NCBI RefSeq assembly: GCF_002746455.1 | Contig: NZ_NWUW01000009.1 | Span: 62,001-126,000 of the forward strand | Direction of reading: 5' to 3' | Length of the DNA stretch: 64,000 nt | Origin: Bacillus fungorum | Lineage (GTDB): Bacteria > Bacillota > Bacilli > Bacillales > Bacillaceae_G | In this document: one piece after another, positions 26,735-35,450 of the stretch | Layout: every line of letters starts with the position of its first letter | Numbering within the stretch: the first letter of the stretch is position 1 | The notes under the pieces: generated by a model | Database searches by the model: none | Seen by the model: the letters and a program-made list of their open reading frames with translations, nothing else | Told to the model about the DNA's origin: nothing | Made by a program: the position numbers and the translations under genes

Positions 26735-26763
26735 TAGTATATGTATCTGTACAGGTTACGTTC
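26735..26763 (-). promoter_or_regulatory. Sigma-K-like sporulation promoter of cotB1-cotB2
   Basis: On the minus strand AC, a 16-base spacer and CATATACTA fit the mother-cell sigma-K pattern AC-N16/17-CATANNNTA. The site is about 40 bases upstream of the GTG start, and the gene product is a coat protein, as expected for this regulon. Confidence 0.6.
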
Positions 26764-26878
26764 TCTATGTTTGTCCTAGCTCGAAAAAAATATGCTTTTA
26801 ACATGGTAGACTATTACCTATAAAACTCCCGAAAAATTCTGAATACTCCTTAAAAATTTAATCTCTTGAGACAAAAAA

Positions 26879-26918
26879 TCCCGTATGAGAATACATTTCT
26901 GTATATCTTCATACGGGA
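26879..26918 (-). terminator. Terminator after the small HTH gene
   Basis: TCCCGTATGA pairs exactly with TCATACGGGA; on the minus strand the stem is followed by TTTTTTGTC. It lies 11 bases past the stop codon. Confidence 0.8.
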
Positions 26919-26929
26919 CTTCACAAAAT

Positions 26930-27169
26930 CTAGTCTTCGTCTTTAACGTCCATATCTTCCGGAATTGGTTCGTTCAATATTTCTTCCACTAATTGCTTAT
27001 ATTTCTCCATTTGTTCTAAATGTGTATTGAATTGTTCTTTATTTAATAAATATTGCTCTCCATCAAATAGCGCACGAACCTTCTTTTGCTGAACTAGCTC
27101 TTCAATATACGACTTTGGTAAATTCAAATACTCCGCAGCTTCTTCTACTGTTATATACAACGCGTTCAT
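26930..27169 (-). CDS. Small excisionase-like helix-turn-helix protein
   Basis: 79 residues. Residues 4-45 form a MerR/excisionase-type HTH: LYITVEEAAEYLNLPKSYIE then VRALFDGEQYLLNKEQF. The acidic C-terminal tail (about 50-79, EEILNEPIPEDMDVKDED) is not part of this fold. Such proteins often act as small DNA-binding regulators of a neighbour. No integrase or prophage gene is near, so a true excisionase role is unlikely. The ribosome site AAAGGA is unusually close to the ATG. Divergent from the gene at 27348. Confidence 0.7.
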   Translation of the reverse strand: MNALYITVEEAAEYLNLPKSYIEELVQQKKVRALFDGEQYLLNKEQFNTHLEQMEKYKQLVEEILNEPIPEDMDVKDED

Positions 27170-27347
27170 TCCTTTATTATTTTTTCCTATATACTGTATC
27201 TTACTTTATTTTTGTAAACAAATAAAAAAGATTTTGTAAATGCAATTTAAAAAGAAGGTGGATGCATTCCATATATTGTATAATAATATAGTAAGGATTT
27301 TTTAAATATAGAATGGTATTACCCATTTCACAAAGGAGAGTTAACAT

Positions 27348-27716
27348 ATGGCTACTCGTCACATCATTACAATGTTAGAAAAAACATTACAAGTTGAAAC
27401 AGAAAGCACAATTTCTCATTTAACCACATCTTTATCTGATCGTATTCTTTCTCAAAGCGCAGCAATACATGAAAACAATTGTTACCATACAATTGGGGAA
27501 TGGTACAAAAATCATTTTTTATTCCAACAAGATGATTTCCTTTGGGCTAAATACGCTTTCTATGACGCATATTGTGAAGCTATAAAGGAACAAGGACATC
27601 TTACAAAACGCGTCCGTCAAATATTAGAATCATTAGCTCGAATGCATGGAAAACAGTACATTGCTTCTATATTAAATATGCCATTTCCTAACGAACGAGC
27701 TAAAGGGACAGCATAA
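27348..27716 (+). CDS. Uncharacterised 122-residue soluble protein
   Basis: I do not recognise the family. The protein is mainly helical, with no signal peptide or membrane helix. It has amphipathic segments THIxxMLEKTLQVETES-like at the N-terminus, an aromatic central part (GEWYKNHFLFQQDDFLWAKY) and a basic helix ending in RQILESLARMHGKQYI. AAAGGAGAG stands 9 bases before the ATG, and the codon use resembles neighbours, so it is very likely expressed. It is monocistronic. Confidence 0.7.
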   Translation: MATRHIITMLEKTLQVETESTISHLTTSLSDRILSQSAAIHENNCYHTIGEWYKNHFLFQQDDFLWAKYAFYDAYCEAIKEQGHLTKRVRQILESLARMHGKQYIASILNMPFPNERAKGTA

Positions 27717-27848
27717 TTTAATACTGTTCTGCGTCAACAAAGCATAGATTCATTGCTTTCTAGAAAGATTTACAAATAAAACGTTCATGTCACATGAACT
27801 GATGAAACCGGTGTCATTATAATGATTGAAAATATAGTAAACAGGAAA

Positions 27849-27896
27849 ACCCCCATTTACCTCTCTCGTCATTCGAATAGAGAAGTAAATGGGGGG
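27849..27896 (-). terminator. Terminator after the ferredoxin-NADP reductase gene
   Basis: CCCCCATTTAC-C-TCTCT pairs with AGAG-A-AGTAAATGGGGG. On the minus strand it is followed by TTTTCC. It is 15 bases past the stop codon. Confidence 0.75.
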
Positions 27897-27910
27897 TACT
27901 TGTTCCTTTA

Positions 27911-28960
27911 TTATTTCATCATCTGCTTAATCAATTCACGATTTCTCTTCTTAAATACTTCATTATGCGAAGAAACCATTCCATACTCACTTGCATCTGG
28001 CTGAATAAATTGTTTCGCTTTATTTACAGCATTTCCAGCATCTTGGAATGCTCCCGCAATTAAGTGTAATTTCCCTTCATGCTTTAAAATATCTCCCGCA
28101 GCATATAATCCGTCTACTGAAGACTCACTATTTGCATTCCCTGCAATATAAAAATTATCTATAATCGCAACGTCTAACTCACTATTTTCTAATAATGTAA
28201 TGTCACGTTCATACCCATGATTAATAATAACTTCATCAATAGGTAAATGAGAAACTTCACCCGTCTCATGATTCGTTAATTCTACATATTCAATCGCTTC
28301 ATGGCTATCACCAGCAATTAATTTTGTAATCGATGTATGAAAGAAACACTCCGCTGAACTTTTCAGCAGTTGCTTCACTTGTGCTTCATGACCAGATAAC
28401 TCTTCTTTCCTATACGTTACATACACTTTTTTCGCGATTGGTTCTAATTCATTTGCCCAATCAACAGCAGAATTTCCTCCGCCGGAAATAATGATCGTTT
28501 TATCTTTGAAACGCTTTAAAGATTTCACTGTATAATTTAAATTAGATACTTCAAATCGCTCAGCACCTTCAATTGATAACTTTTGTGGTTTCAATATACC
28601 ACTTCCAGTTGCCACAATAACTGTTTTTGAAAAGTGTTCTTTTCCATCGTTTGCTTTTAACGTAAAAGTGCCATCTTCATTGCGAATAATCGATTCTACT
28701 TTTGTATTTAACACCACTTCTGGCTTAAATGTTAATCCTTGTTGTACAAGTTGTTCAATTAATTTATCACCTGTAACCGGTAATATTCCACCTACATCCC
28801 AAATCATCTTCTCTGGATAAACATGTATTTTTCCACCTAGCTGTGGTTGAAATTCTATTATTTTCGTCTTCATCTCTCTGAGTCCACTATAAAAAGCTGA
28901 ATAAAGCCCTGCAGGTCCCCCGCCTATCACGGTTACATCAAACAATTCCTCTCTATTCAT
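27911..28960 (-). CDS. Ferredoxin/flavodoxin-NADP reductase, thioredoxin-reductase-like
   Basis: 349-residue flavoprotein of the YumC/YcgT type that moves electrons between NADPH and ferredoxin or flavodoxin. FAD motif VIGGGPAGLYSAFYSG is at 11-26; NADPH motif IISGGGNSAVDWANEL at about 156-171; the C-terminal FAD block is GLYAAGDI. The redox CxxC of true thioredoxin reductases is absent, which supports FNR rather than TrxB. A Fur-box-like site 28 bases upstream and the divergent siderophore transporter suggest a role in reductive iron release from siderophores. GTGAAGGTGA precedes the ATG. Confidence 0.88.
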   Translation of the reverse strand: MNREELFDVTVIGGGPAGLYSAFYSGLREMKTKIIEFQPQLGGKIHVYPEKMIWDVGGILPVTGDKLIEQLVQQGLTFKPEVVLNTKVESIIRNEDGTFTLKANDGKEHFSKTVIVATGSGILKPQKLSIEGAERFEVSNLNYTVKSLKRFKDKTIIISGGGNSAVDWANELEPIAKKVYVTYRKEELSGHEAQVKQLLKSSAECFFHTSITKLIAGDSHEAIEYVELTNHETGEVSHLPIDEVIINHGYERDITLLENSELDVAIIDNFYIAGNANSESSVDGLYAAGDILKHEGKLHLIAGAFQDAGNAVNKAKQFIQPDASEYGMVSSHNEVFKKRNRELIKQMMK

Positions 28961-28987
28961 TCACCTTCACTCCCCAGTTGTTAAAAT

Positions 28988-29002
28988 TGATTATCATTCT
29001 CA
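28988..29002. promoter_or_regulatory. Fur box near the ferredoxin-NADP reductase start
   Basis: TGATTATCATTCTCA matches the 7-1-7 Fur palindrome TGATAATNATTATCA with a few mismatches. It lies 28-42 bases upstream of the reductase start codon. Confidence 0.6.
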
Positions 29003-29093
29003 ATAAAATATAACCTGTTTCTGCAAAATTTACAATCAAAATTACTATTGACAATACACCTATATAAAATTATATTATTGAAAGAATCAATAG

Positions 29094-29108
29094 TGATAAT
29101 CATTATCA
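29094..29108. promoter_or_regulatory. Perfect Fur box in the divergent region
   Basis: TGATAAT-C-ATTATCA is an exact 7-1-7 palindrome, the ideal Bacillus Fur site. It lies between the reductase and the siderophore transporter and can serve either or both divergent promoters under iron-replete repression. Confidence 0.85.
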
Positions 29109-29291
29109 ACTTGTTAATAATTAGCAAATTTGAGATTACATCTTCTTTCATTAATATGGCTAATACTATATTGTAAAATCTCATATTCAAGATTTTTAAT
29201 AACTATTTTGCATTACCACTACTCATTCCAAAAGATTGCAGTTAAACAAATTATTGTATACACATATCATCTATGTTAAAGGAGAAAGACG

Positions 29292-30209
29292 ATGAAAAAG
29301 TTATTTATTTCACTAACAGTTCTTTTTATTCTTGTTATGAGCGCTTGTAGCAATGGCTCTACAGACAAAAAGAACGATGCAAAAGGTAGTAAATCAGAAA
29401 CAATTACATACCAATCTGAAAATGGTAAAGTAGAAGTTCCTGCAAATCCAAAACGCGTTGTTGTTTTATCATCATTCGCTGGTAACGTAATGTCATTAGG
29501 AGTAAATCTTGTTGGGGCAGATTCATGGTCTAAGCAAAACCCACGTTTTGATAGTAAACTTAAAGATGTTGCTGAAGTATCAGATGAAAATGTTGAAAAA
29601 ATTGCTGAACTAAACCCAGATTTAATCATTGGTTTATCAAATATTAAAAATGTTGATAAGTTAAAGAAAATCGCTCCTACTGTAACATACACTTACGGAA
29701 AAGTTGATTATTTAACACAGCATTTAGAAATCGGTAAATTATTAAACAAAGAAAAAGAAGCAAAAACTTGGGTTGATGACTTCAAGAAACGTGCACAAGA
29801 CGCTGGTAAAGAAATTAAAGCAAAAATCGGTGAAGATGCAACAGTTTCTGTTGTAGAAAACTTCAACAAACAGCTTTATGTATACGGCGAGAACTGGGGC
29901 CGTGGAACAGAAATTCTGTACCAAGAAATGAAATTAAAAATGCCTGAAAAAGTAAAAGAAAAAGCATTAAAAGAAGGTTACTACGCATTATCTACTGAAG
30001 TATTACCTGAATTTGCTGGGGATTACTTAATCATAAGTAAAAACAAAGATACTGATAACTCATTCCAAGAGACAGAATCATATAAAAACATCCCAGCAGT
30101 AAAAAATAATCGCGTATACGAAGCAAACATGATGGAATTCTATTTCAATGATCCACTTACATTAGATTTCCAACTAGACTTCTTCAAGAAGAGCTTTCTT
30201 GGTAAATAA
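29292..30209 (+). CDS. Iron-siderophore ABC transporter binding lipoprotein
   Basis: 305 residues. Lipoprotein signal with VMSACSN (Cys at about 19), then an Fe-siderophore binding fold of family PF01497: NPKRVVVLSSFAGNVMSLGV (about 51-70), VEKIAELNPDLIIGLS, a long central helix, and a C-terminal lobe with NNRVYEANMMEFYFNDPLTL. The sequence is closest in my memory to YxeB/FhuD proteins for hydroxamate siderophores such as ferrioxamine, but a catecholate ligand is not excluded. It is anchored outside the membrane and works with the two FecCD permeases that follow. No ATPase gene is in the unit, so an ATPase encoded elsewhere must power it. Fur boxes lie upstream. Confidence 0.88.
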   Translation: MKKLFISLTVLFILVMSACSNGSTDKKNDAKGSKSETITYQSENGKVEVPANPKRVVVLSSFAGNVMSLGVNLVGADSWSKQNPRFDSKLKDVAEVSDENVEKIAELNPDLIIGLSNIKNVDKLKKIAPTVTYTYGKVDYLTQHLEIGKLLNKEKEAKTWVDDFKKRAQDAGKEIKAKIGEDATVSVVENFNKQLYVYGENWGRGTEILYQEMKLKMPEKVKEKALKEGYYALSTEVLPEFAGDYLIISKNKDTDNSFQETESYKNIPAVKNNRVYEANMMEFYFNDPLTLDFQLDFFKKSFLGK

Positions 30210-30218
30210 TACAAACAC

Positions 30219-30245
30219 GAGGAATTCTTAATTTAAGAATTCCTC
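30219..30245 (+). terminator. Perfect intercistronic palindrome between binding protein and permease genes
   Basis: GAGGAATTCTTAA-T-TTAAGAATTCCTC, 27 bases, followed by TTCCTTT. It probably acts as a partial terminator or 3'-stabilising hairpin, giving more binding protein than permease, as known for other binding-protein transport operons. The loop is very short, so the real stem is a little shorter. Confidence 0.6.
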
Positions 30246-30257
30246 TTCCTTTATTCT

Positions 30258-31298
30258 ATGAACAGAAAAGATGTGAAACGAATGACAAAATATCACGACA
30301 ATCCACGTTCTATAGCTTTTACATACAAACTAATTTTGAGCATAATTGCATTCTTTCTTATTTTTATGGTAGCAATGGTATTAGGTGCTGCAGATACTTC
30401 AATAAAAGACGTATGGTTAGCACTCACCTCCTCCGCTAAAGGGGACAAAATATCTATTATTCGCGAAATACGTTTGCCACGTGAAGTTGCTGCTATTTTT
30501 GTAGGAGCTGGACTAGCCGTTTCTGGAGCCATTATGCAAGGATTAACACGAAATCCACTTGCAGATCCTGGATTACTAGGGCTAACTGGTGGAGCAAATG
30601 CTGCGCTTGCACTTACACTTGCTTTCAACCCTTCTATAAGCTATCTTTACTTAACATTAGCTTGCTTTATTGGTGCTGCAATTGGCGCGATTATGGTATT
30701 TGGAATTGGTATGGTGAAAAAAGGCGGGCTGTCCCCTCTTCGAATTGTATTAGCCGGTGCTGCCGTTTCAGCATTTCTACTCGCAATTTCAGAAGGAGTC
30801 GGTATTTACTTTAAGATTTCACAAGATGTATCACTCTGGACTGCGGGAGGCGTAATTGGAACAACTTGGAGCCAATTAAAAGCTATTATTCCAGTCATTT
30901 CAATCAGTATCTTTATCGCTATATTACTAGCAAAAAAATTGACAGTTCTTAGTTTCAGTGAAGAAGTTGCTATTGGGCTCGGTCAAAAAATTATCTTCAT
31001 TAAAACCATTTTATTTATCATTATCATCTTACTTGCTGGTGCTTCTGTAGCGCTTGTCGGAAATATGGCATTTATCGGTTTAATGGTACCTCACATGGTA
31101 CGCCCAATTGTCGGTCCAGATTACCGATTTGTTATACCGATGTCAGCAATTGCTGGCGCTTCCTTTATGCTACTTGCAGATACAATCGGACGTACCATTA
31201 ACGCTCCGTACGAAACACCAGTTGCGGCTATTGTCGCAATTGTAGGATTACCATTCTTCCTATTCATTGTACGTAAAGGAGGAAAAACATTCTCATGA
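30258..31298 (+). CDS. Iron-siderophore ABC transporter permease (FecCD family), first subunit
   Basis: 346 residues and about nine to ten hydrophobic helices. Typical FecCD blocks are REIRLPREVAAIFVGAGLAV with SGAIMQGLTRNPLADPGLLG (about 70-110) and FIGLMVPHMVRPIVGPDYRF (about 274-293), which contains the ATPase contact and ligand gate. The start is uncertain: ATG at 30258 lacks a clear ribosome site, and ATG at 30282 is preceded by only GAAACGA. It overlaps the next gene by 4 bases (ATGA), so the two permeases are translationally coupled and form a heterodimer. Confidence 0.9.
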   Translation: MNRKDVKRMTKYHDNPRSIAFTYKLILSIIAFFLIFMVAMVLGAADTSIKDVWLALTSSAKGDKISIIREIRLPREVAAIFVGAGLAVSGAIMQGLTRNPLADPGLLGLTGGANAALALTLAFNPSISYLYLTLACFIGAAIGAIMVFGIGMVKKGGLSPLRIVLAGAAVSAFLLAISEGVGIYFKISQDVSLWTAGGVIGTTWSQLKAIIPVISISIFIAILLAKKLTVLSFSEEVAIGLGQKIIFIKTILFIIIILLAGASVALVGNMAFIGLMVPHMVRPIVGPDYRFVIPMSAIAGASFMLLADTIGRTINAPYETPVAAIVAIVGLPFFLFIVRKGGKTFS

Positions 31299-32302
31299 TA
31301 CCATCTATTCTAAGAAAACAACGTCTTATCGTACTCGCTTTACTTATACTGACCATTACAACCATTGTAATTGGAATGGGGCTCGGCTCAGCATCTTTAT
31401 CTTATGATCGGCTACTCCCGACACTAATGGGACAAGGAACTTTTAAAGAGGAGTTTGTTTTATACTCTTTAAGACTACCTAGAATTATCATTACATTATT
31501 AGCTGGTATGGCTCTCGCTTTATCAGGAGCGATTCTGCAAGGAATTACCCGAAATGATTTAGCTGAACCTGGTATTCTCGGTATCAACTCTGGGGCTGGT
31601 GTTGCTGTTGCTATTTTCTTCTTATACTTTCCAATAGATGTAGGTTCATTTCTTTACTTACTACCTGTCGTTGGATTTATCGGGGCATTTCTGACAGCTG
31701 TTCTAATTTACGTATTTTCATATAGCAAATCAACAGGGCTTCAGCCAATACGATTAACATTAACCGGTATCGGCTTTTCATTTGCACTATCTGGAGCGAT
31801 GATTGTCCTTATTTCATCTGCTGATCGTATGAAAGTTGACTTTATCGCCAAATGGATTGCGGGAAACATTTGGGGAGATGACTGGATCTTCGTTTTAGCA
31901 ATGCTCCCATGGTTAATCGTATTAATTCCGTTCGTTTTCTATAAAGCAAATCGATTAAACATTTTAGCATTAAACGAACCCGTCGCAATCGGCATTGGAA
32001 TTGAAATTGAAAAAGAGCGCAGATACTTATTAATTACGGCCGTTGCACTTGCTGCTGCAGCTGTTTCCGTAACAGGAGGAATTAGCTTTATCGGGCTGAT
32101 GGCTCCTCACATCGCAAAATCTTTAGTAGGTCCAAGGCATCAACTCTTCATGCCTATCGCTGTTTTAATCGGTGGATGGCTATTATTATTAGCAGACACA
32201 ATCGGACGAAATATCGTTGAACCTAACGGCATCCCCGCAGGTATTGTTGTCGCTTTAATTGGTGCTCCTTACTTTATGTATTTGTTGCTTAAAAAGGCGT
32301 AA
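31295..32302 (+). CDS. Iron-siderophore ABC transporter permease (FecCD family), second subunit
   Basis: 335 residues, FecCD family, with LRLPRIIITLLAGMALALSG (about 49-68), AILQGITRNDLAEPGILGIN, and FIGLMAPHIAKSLVGPRHQL (about 266-285). About ten membrane helices. Its ATG lies within the last codons of the first permease gene. Together with the binding lipoprotein at 29292 it imports an Fe(III)-siderophore. The unit ends at a strong hairpin. Confidence 0.9.
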   Translation: MIPSILRKQRLIVLALLILTITTIVIGMGLGSASLSYDRLLPTLMGQGTFKEEFVLYSLRLPRIIITLLAGMALALSGAILQGITRNDLAEPGILGINSGAGVAVAIFFLYFPIDVGSFLYLLPVVGFIGAFLTAVLIYVFSYSKSTGLQPIRLTLTGIGFSFALSGAMIVLISSADRMKVDFIAKWIAGNIWGDDWIFVLAMLPWLIVLIPFVFYKANRLNILALNEPVAIGIGIEIEKERRYLLITAVALAAAAVSVTGGISFIGLMAPHIAKSLVGPRHQLFMPIAVLIGGWLLLLADTIGRNIVEPNGIPAGIVVALIGAPYFMYLLLKKA

Positions 32303-32338
32303 AAAACACCCTCAAGATTTTTTCTTGAGGGTGTTTTT
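32303..32338. terminator. Convergent terminator after the siderophore transporter
   Basis: AAACACCCTCAAGA/TCTTGAGGGTGTTT-type stem with T/A runs on both sides; it serves the permease gene and the convergent 742-residue protein gene. Confidence 0.9.
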
Positions 32339-32350
32339 ATCTCTAGCACT

Positions 32351-34579
32351 TTATTCACTTTGATACATATCAACACGTTTTACAAAACCATCAGAGAAAC
32401 TGAAATAGATAGCGTACCCCTCCTTACGATACACAAGAGCATCACTATCCATCCCTTCTTCTACTCCATCTGGTTCGCCTAACCAACTTTTCAACTCATT
32501 TATAGGAATATTCATATGCAACCAAATTCTTTTAACTTTTGAAGGAAACATATCCAGGTTGTAATCGCCATATACGACAGTAGTAGGTGCATCACAAGCT
32601 GTACACCCTGCCTCCTGTTGAGCGTCCGGTGCACCAAATTCTTTTGTCACCTCAACTGTTTCTTGTCCAATCACACTCAATCCAAATGGTCCTAAATTAC
32701 CTTCCATTAAAGCTGTTTCTAAAACCTGTTTTATTTCTTTCTTTGTTTTAACTTTAAAATTATAAGAAGAACCAGCGCTATCATTTACCGAGATCGATGG
32801 AATGGACTCATCTGCTTCCGGTTCCTTAGCACGAGTAGTATTTTCTTGAGCAGCACTCTGCTCTCCACTACTACGCCATACTATTTTCTCTCCATGCCAA
32901 GCACTATTATTGTCCTCTTTCATCAAGTACATTCCACTTATCCCAAATAGCATCAATGTAACCATACTAAGTGGAATATAGATTCTCTTATCCTTTTTTA
33001 TAACCTTTATTACACCTTTTACTTTATCGAAGGTATTTGAAAGTCTTTCATTAGTTGTACAAGCAAACAAATATTTATAGAAAGCATCCCATCCTTGTGT
33101 CTCTTTATACTCTCTTTTCAAACTAACCATAACAGCGAATGGTACCTCTTCATATTTTGAAATCCGATAAAAAGAATTTATTTCATGACGCTTCGATTTC
33201 ATAAATCGAGAAAGTAAAATAGCAAGGTATTGGGAAGAGCTAAACTCTTTTAGTTCTTCACCAGGATATAAATCATGCTCATCTTTTCGTTTCATCATAC
33301 GCATTTCATAATCCAAAATCAGGTTTAATTTTTGGTTCTCTTTCAAACTATGATGCACAAATTTCATTATAAACTCAGTCTTTGTCATCAAACCTAAATT
33401 CCTAAGATCATGGTCATGAACTACCATCGGTAATTGTTTAAACAACTCTGCCGTAAAGGTGATAAAAGTATCCTTTTCTTTTTCGTATAGTTCTAACGAT
33501 TTACACATAAGTGCTGCAAATTTTAATAAGTTCGCATAATATTTAATACTTTTTCCATTCTTTATAATCGTTCGTTCCATAACCGGATACTCGCTCACAT
33601 GTTGATAAAACTGATTAGATATTTTAATTGCCTGATTAATTTCCTTTTTCTTCAATAACAACTGTATATGGGAAATTGTTTCTTTAGCCCATGTTCCTAC
33701 CTGCCCTTGCTCCCCTTTAATTAATTGCAATTTATACACATTATCTTGCAAATATAACTTTTGAAATTCTATCCCACTCTTTTTCAGTTGTTTATTAACA
33801 GTTACAAAAGCACCACCATATAAGCTCAATTGGACGTACTTATAATGGGTTTTTAATTGTTCCAGATCAATTTGCAACTGCTCATTGTATTTCTCCCACA
33901 TTTGTCGTACATTCTCTTGCGCGTTTACTATTTTTAAAGCATCTGGGTCCAATAGTTTTGCAAGTCCTTTAACCAAGAGGGAGCCTCCAAACCCCACAAC
34001 TAACGATGCCGTTATTTGTGATACAAGCTGTACAAGTTTTTTCCCTGAAAGCCTACTTTGTATATCTCTTAATAATTCTGTATATTGCGCATATGCTTCA
34101 TAGTAATTTTGAAAATTTTTAATCGTGGTGTCCATTGAAAGATTCATTTTTTTCTTTAAATCCTCAAAAATATTACCAGAAAAATATAACTTCTTAAATA
34201 AATGTCCATGTTGATTTTTTGATATTTCTTCAAGAAATTCATAATACACTTTCCCTAAATACGGAAAACTTAGTATCTCCTTCAGCTCATCTCTAATTTC
34301 GCCTATCTGAGTTAGTTGAAAGAAACGGGTAATGCATTGTGAATAACCTTCTTTATTATCCGGATTCTGCAAGGGCTTTGAGACTTCTTCTTCTAGCATT
34401 TCATTTCGCTTCTCAATACGATTATGAATTTTTTTAAAAAATGCCTCTCCTACTCTCTCTACAAAAGATTCAATTTCTTCTGCGACATCGTAAGTCAGTT
34501 GCTCATATAATTGTTTTTTAGTTTCTAAATACAACTCTGCTGAATCATCAGGTTGCTTTTTTTCTTTTATATAACTCAA
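32351..34579 (-). CDS. Uncharacterised 742-residue protein with a single C-terminal membrane anchor
   Basis: I do not recognise the family. Residues 1-530 are hydrophilic and mostly helical, with a coiled-coil-like start (about 15-80) and one hydrophobic segment near 183-205 (LVSQITASLVVGFGGSLLVK) that could insert into a membrane or pack in a core. A clear membrane helix lies at about 531-553 (YIPLSMVTLMLFGISGMYLM). The remainder is Ser/Glu-rich linker followed by a globular domain (about 600-742) with a CTAC motif and WLGEPDGVEEGMDSDALVY near the end, where the Gly-Glu-Pro-Asp turn resembles DUF4309-like domains. Its start codon overlaps the stop of the 200-residue gene (ATGA), so they are translationally coupled. 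Predicted topology: large cytoplasmic part, small external domain. Confidence 0.75.
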   Translation of the reverse strand: MSYIKEKKQPDDSAELYLETKKQLYEQLTYDVAEEIESFVERVGEAFFKKIHNRIEKRNEMLEEEVSKPLQNPDNKEGYSQCITRFFQLTQIGEIRDELKEILSFPYLGKVYYEFLEEISKNQHGHLFKKLYFSGNIFEDLKKKMNLSMDTTIKNFQNYYEAYAQYTELLRDIQSRLSGKKLVQLVSQITASLVVGFGGSLLVKGLAKLLDPDALKIVNAQENVRQMWEKYNEQLQIDLEQLKTHYKYVQLSLYGGAFVTVNKQLKKSGIEFQKLYLQDNVYKLQLIKGEQGQVGTWAKETISHIQLLLKKKEINQAIKISNQFYQHVSEYPVMERTIIKNGKSIKYYANLLKFAALMCKSLELYEKEKDTFITFTAELFKQLPMVVHDHDLRNLGLMTKTEFIMKFVHHSLKENQKLNLILDYEMRMMKRKDEHDLYPGEELKEFSSSQYLAILLSRFMKSKRHEINSFYRISKYEEVPFAVMVSLKREYKETQGWDAFYKYLFACTTNERLSNTFDKVKGVIKVIKKDKRIYIPLSMVTLMLFGISGMYLMKEDNNSAWHGEKIVWRSSGEQSAAQENTTRAKEPEADESIPSISVNDSAGSSYNFKVKTKKEIKQVLETALMEGNLGPFGLSVIGQETVEVTKEFGAPDAQQEAGCTACDAPTTVVYGDYNLDMFPSKVKRIWLHMNIPINELKSWLGEPDGVEEGMDSDALVYRKEGYAIYFSFSDGFVKRVDMYQSE

Positions 34580-35178
34580 AACAGATTACCCAACAAATCA
34601 AAAATATCTAATCCATCTGCAGATGCAGATAAAATAGACCCTGCATCCGTTATATCTACAGCATTATTCACTACATCTAAAGCGTCCAAATGAGTAGTAT
34701 CAATCGCACCTATATCTATATTCGCGGATATAAATTCTGGACTTGTATCAATCGTCATCCCCTCTCCCAGTGGATTCGAGTTCACATCATATAACTTTTC
34801 TCCCGTAGCTGTATTCATTGTTATTCCACCCGAACTATTAGGCTGGGAATATCCTATTACTCCTTCAAAATTATCATGAAAGTTTTCTCCAGCATAAATA
34901 TTTTGGGTAGAAGTAACTGTATGCCCATCTCCAAAATCAAAGGTCGTACCATCATACACATTCCCTTGAACGCGAGCAATTGTTTCTCCATGCCCATCCA
35001 TTATAATGCCACCCTCTCCAACTGGAGAGGGTTGATACGCCGCAATTACTTCTCCGCTTCTATCTCTTAAATCATACCCACCAGTCAAATTAGGTAAAAT
35101 AATTTTTTCCTCCAACCTATCATTAGTAGACTGTATTCCTTGAAATAATTGATTCATTAACATTTCACTATTCCCCAA
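34576..35178 (-). CDS. Uncharacterised 200-residue Gly/Asp-rich repeat protein coupled to the 742-residue gene
   Basis: No signal peptide or membrane helix. Residues 28-150 consist of short beta repeats with the pattern GG-hydrophobic-hydrophobic-x-D-x-x-G-E: GGYDLRDRSGEVIAAY, GGIIMDGHGETIARV, GTTFDFGDGHTV, GGITMNTATGEKLYDV, GEGMTIDTSPE. This resembles the small four-fold beta-flower type proteins. The acidic, small-residue C-terminus (about 150-200, with ITDAGSILSASADGLDIFDL) has no Lys or Arg and might be a recognition tail. It is the first gene of a two-gene unit with the membrane-anchored protein. Function unknown; a cargo or adaptor for the partner is a guess. Confidence 0.7.
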   Translation of the reverse strand: MGNSEMLMNQLFQGIQSTNDRLEEKIILPNLTGGYDLRDRSGEVIAAYQPSPVGEGGIIMDGHGETIARVQGNVYDGTTFDFGDGHTVTSTQNIYAGENFHDNFEGVIGYSQPNSSGGITMNTATGEKLYDVNSNPLGEGMTIDTSPEFISANIDIGAIDTTHLDALDVVNNAVDITDAGSILSASADGLDIFDLLGNLF

Positions 35179-35450
35179 ATTACTTACATCCCTTCATCTT
35201 AATAATAGGATTTCATTGATTTTATTATACGAAAAATAGGAATAAATATCCATTCAAAACATGAATACAGCAACGCCTTCTACAAAAAGTATTCTCCGTT
35301 CCTAATCGAGGTTTTAAAGTTTCATCTTCTAACTAGTAGTCGTCCTTTTAACCTTCTTAAGGCACTAGATAACGATAGGACTTTGATTAAACATTGAAGT
35401 AATGTTATATTCTTATGTATTAACTTTACATTCGAAAGGATTAATACTAC

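Noticed and set aside
26930-27169. Excisionase of an integrated element
   Set aside because: No integrase, attachment-site repeats or phage genes are near; only the HTH fold is excisionase-like.
28981-29190. Minus-strand frame of 69 codons in the divergent region next to the reductase
   Set aside because: It covers both Fur boxes and the promoters; no ribosome site.
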